From NCBI RefSeq assembly GCF_000383975.1, contig NZ_KB913021.1, forward strand, positions 62,001 to 126,000: a stretch of 64,000 nucleotides of DNA. Reading direction: 5' to 3'. The translations under genes were made by a program, and so were the position numbers. This document shows positions 57,632 through 64,000 of this stretch, in pieces (positions within the stretch are counted from its first letter, which is position 1; each line of letters starts with the position of its first letter). Source of the DNA: Natronorubrum tibetense GA33. Lineage in GTDB: Archaea > Halobacteriota > Halobacteria > Halobacteriales > Natrialbaceae. The notes under the pieces are model-generated. The model did no database searches and was not told the origin of the DNA. It worked only from the letters and a program-made list of their open reading frames with translations.

Positions 57632-60600
57632 GAATTGAACTCCTGATCAAGTTTGTTGAAGCTCCGAATCGTCGTCAGCCCAGCTGCATCGAACGATTCA
57701 ACGGCCTCTCGAATGTCGGAGAACGATCGGGCTGCACGGCCGCTCACACTGCTTTCTATTCGGTCGGCCTCTGCGAGATGGTCTAACACCTCGACGGCGG
57801 TCTCACGTCTGTTGAACGCCCAGACAGCGTTTGCGTCCACCCGACTCTGCTTGTCGTAGTCGTCGACCGGCGCGTGTTTGTTGTTGCTCGCGAGTTCGGC
57901 TTCACCGACCCACACGAGTTCTCCGTCAGTATCGAGACCGGCAACGTCGAACACCGTATCCTCATCGTACTCGTAGTATGGTTCGACCTTCTCGACATCG
58001 TCGCGGGCTTCTAACCACAGTCCGAGCAGCTTCACACCGACCTTGTGCGGCGTCTTCTCACCGATATCCCCCTGACCAGGGCCGACCTTGAGCTTCTGGC
58101 CGAGCAGTTCCCGCCCTGCCGGGAGTACGGTGTAGTACTTCCGACCGCACGCTCGTCCTTCCTCCAGCAGGTCTTGATCGACGAGCCGTTGCACGTCCAG
58201 GTCGTCAAAGTCGTTCTTGAACGCACTCATCGAATCCAAGAGTGTGTGGTCCGGGGCGTCACCATTCATCACGTCGAGGATGCGAGTCAGGAATCGGACG
58301 TCGTCATGAGTGAGTCCGCGTCGTCGAAGCTCGTCATCTGGGACGGTTACACCACCAGCCTGTACTGGCGACTGTAATGGCGATGATCCGTTCTCGTCGA
58401 CAGCTGTCTCCACCTCTTCACCGGTTGGCTCTTCTGACGCAGTTGACTCGGGATCTCCAAACAGTAAGTTGGTGGTGTCCGCTTTGTTCTCTCCCTCGTC
58501 GTCGGCTACTGAACCACTGGTTGCCTGTCCGATGAACGACGACTGCGTCGAGTCCACAGGGCTAGCCGATTCTGCGGATATCGACCGTGCATCGTTCGGC
58601 CTACTTCCCCATCCTTCATTGTCGGCTGCCTCTGATTCGCTAGAGGTCTCAGCAAGTCCGTACTGGCTCTGTGTTTGCTCCGACAGCCGAGGGAGGGCCA
58701 CGGTCTCGAAGTGGTCCTCCTGTTCGACAGAGAGCGACGAGCCGCTCTCTGGATGGCCGGCTGCTATCGGGAGCGGCTTCACCGAAAACGGGGCTGGACC
58801 CGTCTCCCCGAATGACGGACTCGGGAGTTGCGCGATCCATTCCCCACTGGGGAGCGTGTTGATCCGATTTCGGAGGTCAGTCGGACTCAGGTCTTCGTGG
58901 GCCAGCGACTCGGCGAGGTCGCGCTCGATGGAGATGTTCCCGATAAGCTTCGTTTTGATGTTGTTGAGGACCTCGTCGTAGGCACGCTCGCTTCGATTCC
59001 TGACCTGTCCGGGGAACTGCATCACCAGTCCCATGCTCAGGCCGAACGACCGACCCTGGGGAAGCAGTTGCTCGGAAACGAGTTTCGTCGAGGCGACGGG
59101 GGCTGCCTCCTCGATGATGAGGTTGGTGAGATTCTCGTAGTCTGTCTCCCCATCACGTCGACGCACCCGCACCGCGTCCCAGAGATTGCTCAACAGGAGG
59201 AGTGTAATTGCTCGCTGAGCCTCCGGCCGGAGATCACCTAAGTCGAACAAGATCGTGGCATCTTCGTCGAGGAACTCGCGGAAGTCGAATCGGTTGTCGA
59301 CGTAGTCGCCGTGATCGCCCTGTTCCGGAACGTGACTGAAGATACGTCGCAGGTGCGCGTCTTCTCTGAGTTTATCGAGGCGATTCCCGACGGCGTCCAT
59401 CGACACCTGGAATTGCCGATCATCTTTCTCGAAGTGGCGCGTAAGCGACTCCTCGACATTTTGGTTCTCGGCAGCCACAGGAGGAACTATCCGCTCGCGT
59501 TGCATCTGGAGTGCAGCCGCAAAGAGATCATCGAGGCCGAAGGCGTCACTACCGTATTCCTCGTCGAAGAGCGCCTTGATGAGGTAGCTGAGAATCTCGT
59601 TGGCGACGAACGCCTGTTCATACTGTTTGCGACCCATAACCATCCGCATGATGTCGTGGAAGTGATCGACCTTGTCTTGGATCGCATCCTCGCGCCTCCA
59701 CCCAGCTTCAAGTGTCGAACGAATATCGAAGAAAGAGAAAGCAGGGAGGGTGTCCGGAACGCAGAACTGATAGGTGTTGTCCAATCCGCTGAACCGTTCG
59801 TAGTGACAACGAAGATAGTTCGCACACATCCCGTCGCCTTTCGGATCGACGATAATAACCGGCCCACCTGTCGTCTCTCTGAGAGACAGCGCATCATTGA
59901 TGATGGCTTTCGACTTTCCACCCCCAGTTGATGCAAATCGGCCGTAGTGTCTCGTTAAGAGATTTGGCGGAATCCGTATCGGGTCTGGTTGGATGGTACC
60001 ATTTTCATCAAGTGCATATCCGATCGCCATCCCCTCACGGAACTGTGCCATCAAATCAGGATTCGGTCGTGGCAGTGGATTGCGACTGCGCTGCTCTGAA
60101 CGCGCACCTCGAGAGCCCTCAACGGTCAAGTCATCGGCGCTCGGAACAACGATCACGTTCGCGAGTTCGTCCGCATTGAACACGAAATCTGGCCGATTCT
60201 TCCCGCTACCGGCGATCATCTCTCCGTTGAGAACTCGCTCGAGATGGCGTTGAGCTCGTTTTTCTTTCTGCCTCGAAAGGAATCCTTTCTCTCGGATACG
60301 CCGGCCGCGGAGTTCGTAAAACGGGCCATCGAGTGGATCGAGTGCTGCCTTCAGCTGCTCGAGTTCTGCCCGGATCTCAACATCGTCGTCAGGAGCCATT
60401 GCAACGGCTCGAGCATTGACGGTGAACGTTCGACGTGGGTGTTTGCCGTCGATTCTCTGAATACGGCTTTTGGTCTCCTGAGACAGCTCTCGATCTGCAG
60501 GATCTGCATCGACAGGCTCGAGCCACGAGCCGATGAGGTCTTCAGCCCAGGTATCGCGTCCCTCCTTGAGATCCATTTTTCGGATTTCAGCATCATCCCG

Positions 60601-61263
60601 CCAGTCAGGTTTGCACTGCCAGAGAATCTGATAGACAGTGGGTGCGGTCATCTCATGGAGAACCTCAACAACGGCCGAAAGCGGTGGTCGCTCTGATTCG
60701 TATTCCTCATCGGGTTCGTCGACGACAAACGGCGCGATGGTCGTCATCCAGTCTTTTTTGCGGCCAGTTTTACCGAGCCACTCGACCCCCAGTGGTGAGG
60801 GCTTCGGGGTTTCGTCTTCTATTTCACCTTCATCGAAACCTTCCAAATCACTCTCTCCCGAATCAGTTCGAGGATTCTCTCGATTCAACGCTCCCTGTTC
60901 CTCAGACTCGAGATCTTCCCCCGCCAAGTCGGGTTCAGGTGTGAGAACCGCCTCGAGATCGAGTTCCGTTCGCATAACCGTGAATGTGGTTGGGTAAATC
61001 GACCGGAGGCGCTTTTCAAGCGTGTTGAGGTGTTCTTCCTGGTTGACCCCATAGTAGAACTCTACTGGTGCATCAGGGCCTGCAGAGACGGCGAGGAATT
61101 CGAACGTCGGTGGAGCTGTGTCCACTCTAGGACTCACCCGGCTCCAGAAACTCTCTGCCGCTGGGTTCGACAGTTTATGAAGGCTCTCAAGAGCGGCTGG
61201 AATATCCGACCGACGGAGTGGTCCCGACGTCGGGGTCACTTTCAGATACTCGTTGTTACTCAT
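57628..61263 (-). CDS. VirD4/TraD-type coupling ATPase with nuclease-like C-terminus
   Basis: 1211 residues from ATG 61263, which overlaps the VirB4 stop; a GTG 30 nt earlier is in frame. HerA/FtsK-type ATPase: Walker A FASTGGGKSKAIINDALSLR at about 455-474, the VDPKGDGMCANYLR loop, Walker B LTNLIIEEAAPVASTKLVSE. An acidic low-complexity linker follows, a winged helix (about 1010-1090), then FDVAGLDTDGELVWVGEAEL ASN, a D-xn-E-x-E pattern like PD-(D/E)XK nucleases. It would pump the transferred strand into the secretion channel. The tail is unusual for this family. Confidence 0.88.
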   Translation of the reverse strand: MSNNEYLKVTPTSGPLRRSDIPAALESLHKLSNPAAESFWSRVSPRVDTAPPTFEFLAVSAGPDAPVEFYYGVNQEEHLNTLEKRLRSIYPTTFTVMRTELDLEAVLTPEPDLAGEDLESEEQGALNRENPRTDSGESDLEGFDEGEIEDETPKPSPLGVEWLGKTGRKKDWMTTIAPFVVDEPDEEYESERPPLSAVVEVLHEMTAPTVYQILWQCKPDWRDDAEIRKMDLKEGRDTWAEDLIGSWLEPVDADPADRELSQETKSRIQRIDGKHPRRTFTVNARAVAMAPDDDVEIRAELEQLKAALDPLDGPFYELRGRRIREKGFLSRQKEKRAQRHLERVLNGEMIAGSGKNRPDFVFNADELANVIVVPSADDLTVEGSRGARSEQRSRNPLPRPNPDLMAQFREGMAIGYALDENGTIQPDPIRIPPNLLTRHYGRFASTGGGKSKAIINDALSLRETTGGPVIIVDPKGDGMCANYLRCHYERFSGLDNTYQFCVPDTLPAFSFFDIRSTLEAGWRREDAIQDKVDHFHDIMRMVMGRKQYEQAFVANEILSYLIKALFDEEYGSDAFGLDDLFAAALQMQRERIVPPVAAENQNVEESLTRHFEKDDRQFQVSMDAVGNRLDKLREDAHLRRIFSHVPEQGDHGDYVDNRFDFREFLDEDATILFDLGDLRPEAQRAITLLLLSNLWDAVRVRRRDGETDYENLTNLIIEEAAPVASTKLVSEQLLPQGRSFGLSMGLVMQFPGQVRNRSERAYDEVLNNIKTKLIGNISIERDLAESLAHEDLSPTDLRNRINTLPSGEWIAQLPSPSFGETGPAPFSVKPLPIAAGHPESGSSLSVEQEDHFETVALPRLSEQTQSQYGLAETSSESEAADNEGWGSRPNDARSISAESASPVDSTQSSFIGQATSGSVADDEGENKADTTNLLFGDPESTASEEPTGEEVETAVDENGSSPLQSPVQAGGVTVPDDELRRRGLTHDDVRFLTRILDVMNGDAPDHTLLDSMSAFKNDFDDLDVQRLVDQDLLEEGRACGRKYYTVLPAGRELLGQKLKVGPGQGDIGEKTPHKVGVKLLGLWLEARDDVEKVEPYYEYDEDTVFDVAGLDTDGELVWVGEAELASNNKHAPVDDYDKQSRVDANAVWAFNRRETAVEVLDHLAEADRIESSVSGRAARSFSDIREAVESFDAAGLTTIRSFNKLDQEFNS

Positions 61264-63394
61264 GGTTCGATTCACCTCCGTGTTTACCGCCATCAGTCTG
61301 TGGTGGAGTTGAGACCTGGCGTGAGGTTGTTGGGTCAGTCTTCATAGATAGCTCTGTGGATGTGTCTGCTGAACGGCCTGGCAACTCAGTCTGTGACTGA
61401 GATTTCGGATCGAAGTCGATCACAGCTGTCTCGTCCTCCATCGCTCGGACTTCGATTCCTCGCCACTCACCGTCGACACCGACGAGCGCCTCCGAATAGC
61501 CCGTCCGATCGTTGCCAGGAACGGCTTCCTGGACGAAGCGCATCTGTGCCGAGTTGAGGCCGAACTCGTTGGCCCACTCACGATCCATCCCGTCGAGGTG
61601 GTGGAACTGCTTGATCGCACACTGGTCGATGATCGCCTCGGACTCTGGATGCTGGAAGAACTCGTCGACGGTCTGGGTGACGAGTCGGATCGAGAGGTTG
61701 TGATGTCGGTGGTGGCGGAAGACAATCTCGAGGTACTCGAGACTCGCCGCGTCCTGCATGATGTAGCGTGCCTCGTCGATGACGAAGACGACCTCTTTGT
61801 CCGTCTCTTTCGCACGCTCGTAGACTAGCGAGATCAGCAACTGCATGACGAGACTCGTGCTCCCACCGAGACTGCCCTCCTGCTGGGCGAGGTCGAGATA
61901 GATCACTTTCTCGTCGCGGATGTCAAATTCGGTCTCTCGACCCAGATTCTCATACCGGCCGTCTTCCGCGAACGGTCGAAGCTGATCGATGAGCCACGTC
62001 GCGTCTTCACCAATCTTCGACGCTTCCTCGTCAGTCCGCACGACGTACTCCGTCGGCGTCTCGACCATCTCCTCAAGGATATCGAGGACATCCCGCATCG
62101 TCGGGCTCTCGTTGTGATGAGTCGCGATATCGTCGGTGATTCCGTTGCGTGAATAGGCACGCTCGATCGCGGTCTCCAACGTTGTCCGGCGGTCACCGAG
62201 TGTGATTCCCCGGAGCGCGAAGTAGTTCGAGAGGAAGCTCATCACGCTATCGAGCTTTTCGCGATACGGGCTGGCGTCCTTGCCCATTGCCCTCTGAACG
62301 CGCTCGGGAGTCGGCTTGATCTCGAGCGGGTTCAGTCCCATATCGCCGCCGATCGTGATTCGTTCGCCACCGAGTGCTTCGGCTACGCCGGCCCAGTTGT
62401 TCAACGGCTCGAGGATGATCCCGATACGGTCCTCGCTTTGTTCGATCGAGCGGATGAAGTTCTGCTTCGAGCCGAACGATTTCCCAGAGCCTGGGTCACC
62501 GATCGTGAACATCGCATAGCCATTCTCTCGAGCGAACGGGTCGATGACAACAGGGCTCTGGTTCTTCCAATGAACGCCAAACTCGACGCCGCCGTCCTCA
62601 AGGATTGTGGCGTTGTGTGGCGACGCGAGCAACGCACCGACCGCACCACCGAGTGCTGTGGCCTCCCGGCCGAACGGGTTGGGACCGATTGGGGCTGCAG
62701 CCTGGATGGCGAGGTCTTGTTTGCAAATTGCTGTCTTCGGCGAGAGCCCAGCGGGTTGCTCACGAAGCCGGCTCCGAACTGTCCGGACGGCGTCACGAAG
62801 CTCGTCACGTGACTCCGCTCGAACCGTAATGAACATGCCTTGCTCGAACACCCGGCTCCCGTTCTCAACGCTCTTGTACGTCGACAGCGCCTCGTTGGCT
62901 CGCTCCTGAAGATAGCTCCCACGGACAGTACGCTCGAGGTCAGCATCGGCCTGGAGGTCGTCGGCCACTCGCTGGAGTTCGTCTCGAGCCTGCTGCTGAC
63001 TCTTCGGGGTGATATGGACCGTCAGATCGAACTCGACGTCCGTGAGCTCGAAGAGTTCGGTCAGATAGCCGTCTTTCGGGTAATCCGGGTAATCGGCGAT
63101 GTAGAGTGTGGACGTCCACTGATCACCGACACGAGCAGTACGTGTATCCCACTCGATCGCCGCCGGCGCGACGACGTGTTGGTGATGTTCGGCGATGTCG
63201 TCGAGGATCTGCCCTTCCTCGAGGCCGTCTTCCACGGTCGTCTCCTCGAGGAGATCTGCGAGTTCGACTTCTTCGACGTCCTCGGCTCGCCAACGATCCC
63301 ACCCCACCTTCGCGAGAAGCGTGAGCAATGCCGTTGCACCGATATAGAGGGAAAGCCCAGCCTGTGTCCCTGGATCAGGGAGTGCCTCGATCAT
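61256..63394 (-). CDS. VirB4/TraC-type conjugation ATPase
   Basis: 712 residues. A hydrophobic segment near the N-terminus (LSLYIGATALLTLLAKVGWD). Walker A FTIGDPGSGKSFGSKQNFIR at about 295-314, Walker B KEVVFVIDEARYIMQDAASL at about 535-554, and RLVTQTVDEFF, typical of VirB4. It powers assembly of the type IV secretion channel. Four-base overlaps with both neighbours show a single operon. Confidence 0.93.
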   Translation of the reverse strand: MIEALPDPGTQAGLSLYIGATALLTLLAKVGWDRWRAEDVEEVELADLLEETTVEDGLEEGQILDDIAEHHQHVVAPAAIEWDTRTARVGDQWTSTLYIADYPDYPKDGYLTELFELTDVEFDLTVHITPKSQQQARDELQRVADDLQADADLERTVRGSYLQERANEALSTYKSVENGSRVFEQGMFITVRAESRDELRDAVRTVRSRLREQPAGLSPKTAICKQDLAIQAAAPIGPNPFGREATALGGAVGALLASPHNATILEDGGVEFGVHWKNQSPVVIDPFARENGYAMFTIGDPGSGKSFGSKQNFIRSIEQSEDRIGIILEPLNNWAGVAEALGGERITIGGDMGLNPLEIKPTPERVQRAMGKDASPYREKLDSVMSFLSNYFALRGITLGDRRTTLETAIERAYSRNGITDDIATHHNESPTMRDVLDILEEMVETPTEYVVRTDEEASKIGEDATWLIDQLRPFAEDGRYENLGRETEFDIRDEKVIYLDLAQQEGSLGGSTSLVMQLLISLVYERAKETDKEVVFVIDEARYIMQDAASLEYLEIVFRHHRHHNLSIRLVTQTVDEFFQHPESEAIIDQCAIKQFHHLDGMDREWANEFGLNSAQMRFVQEAVPGNDRTGYSEALVGVDGEWRGIEVRAMEDETAVIDFDPKSQSQTELPGRSADTSTELSMKTDPTTSRQVSTPPQTDGGKHGGESNHE

Positions 63395-64000
63395 TGATCG
63401 ATCCTCCGTTGATGATCGACGACCGGACGATCACGGATCGCATCGGCTCCATCTCCATACTCGTGTTCCTCGCCGTTCCAGAAGTCCATCGAAAGGACGA
63501 ACAGTTCGACCGTCGTCAGCCGATGAGCCGACCACCCTGCTGCCTTCTGGATGAACTCCGTCTGGAGACCATGACAACGGTTCTCGAGTTTCTCGAACAT
63601 GGCTGCCCGGATCTCCGCATCGGTCATGTCGTTGCGACGGGTCACGAACGGGTTGAACAGGAAACCGACCACCGGAAACGCGGTGAGCTTCTCTGCAGGG
63701 GATTGTTCGTCCTGATACCGGTCGTAGACCTCGAAGGGGTCGACTTCGACGCCGATGAAATACCGAACTTGTTGGGTTCCCTCGAGGTCTCGTGGACGTT
63801 GCTCGCGATACTCCTCGAGTAACTCTTTGAAGATCGGGTTTTGCTTGACGTCACTGTCGGTAAGCCGCCCATCGATTCGCTCGATCAGCTTCTCGACTGG
63901 GAACGATCGCGTTGTGGCGTGGAATTTGAGCGTGAAGTCGAGTTCCTTATTCGCGAACTCCTCGCCGAGTTGCTGGATCTGCGCCCAGTCACCGGACATC
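63391..64000 (-). CDS. Partner of VirB4 in the transfer operon (5' end outside window)
   Basis: At least 203 residues; the frame is open to the edge, and the Met at 63999 may be internal. Text such as LDFTLKFHATTRSFPVEKLI, IGVEVDPFEVYDRYQDEQSP and VVGFLFNPFVTRRNDMTDAE resembles the N-terminal module that in other systems is fused to VirB4/TraC ATPases. The stop overlaps the VirB4 start (ATGA). A split VirB4 N-domain is the best guess. Confidence 0.75.
   Translation of the reverse strand, partial: MSGDWAQIQQLGEEFANKELDFTLKFHATTRSFPVEKLIERIDGRLTDSDVKQNPIFKELLEEYREQRPRDLEGTQQVRYFIGVEVDPFEVYDRYQDEQSPAEKLTAFPVVGFLFNPFVTRRNDMTDAEIRAAMFEKLENRCHGLQTEFIQKAAGWSAHRLTTVELFVLSMDFWNGEEHEYGDGADAIRDRPVVDHQRRIDQ

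Overview
This is haloarchaeal DNA. The evidence is an acidic protein set, an Orc1/Cdc6 initiator flanked by G-run origin recognition boxes, TBP and TFB factors, an Lrp-type regulator, FttA and GfcR, and leaderless-style promoters. HisE, HisI, adenylate kinase, FttA, tRNase Z and a tRNA-Met point to the main chromosome, or to a very large replicon that has absorbed plasmid and conjugative segments. All assignments come from reading the sequence; no database was searched.

Bases 1-7300 are a worn replication module. It holds a primase-like C-terminus running off the left edge, a decayed family B polymerase tail, eleven or so origin boxes on both sides of orc1/cdc6, and a TnpB element that has split the left box array. 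A Rossmann-like hypothetical protein, a divergent winged-helix regulator, a small DUF protein and a dead HTH gene follow.

Bases 7400-32600 look like chromosome. Themes are transcription (TBP, TFS-like factor, Lrp, GfcR), RNA processing (RNase J, tRNase Z, FttA), histidine synthesis (hisE, hisI) and NAD/ADP-ribose metabolism (nicotinate phosphoribosyltransferase, nicotinamidase-like enzyme, ADP-ribosylglycohydrolase, two macrodomain proteins and a broken NAD kinase). A decayed second copy of the 10-13 kb enolase-superfamily/RNase J block lies at 30.9-32.1 kb. The segment ends at an initiator-like tRNA-Met.

Bases 32600-55200 are an accessory region with two IS630-type elements, each having an A7 frameshift site. 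Most genes are short, on the minus strand and zinc-binding or hypothetical. There is also an ArdC-like antirestriction protein, a TFB, a CARF-like DUF6293 regulator, an OB-fold protein, a PIN/HTH pair and an HNH plus HhH gene pair. Thirteen genes or gene remnants here carry the same leader: a U-tract, then a short hairpin whose stem changes by compensation while the loop stays near GAGGGGTGC, then the start codon about 10-45 nt later. Some also have a TTAACCAAC/GTTGGTTAA inverted repeat upstream. A structured noncoding element occurs twice around the PIN/HTH pair.

Bases 55239-64000 are a tight minus-strand operon: PriL-like and PriS-like primase subunits, a VirD4/TraD-type coupling ATPase with a nuclease-like tail, a VirB4-type ATPase and a partner protein cut by the window end. 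This is the replication and transfer core of an integrative or conjugative element.
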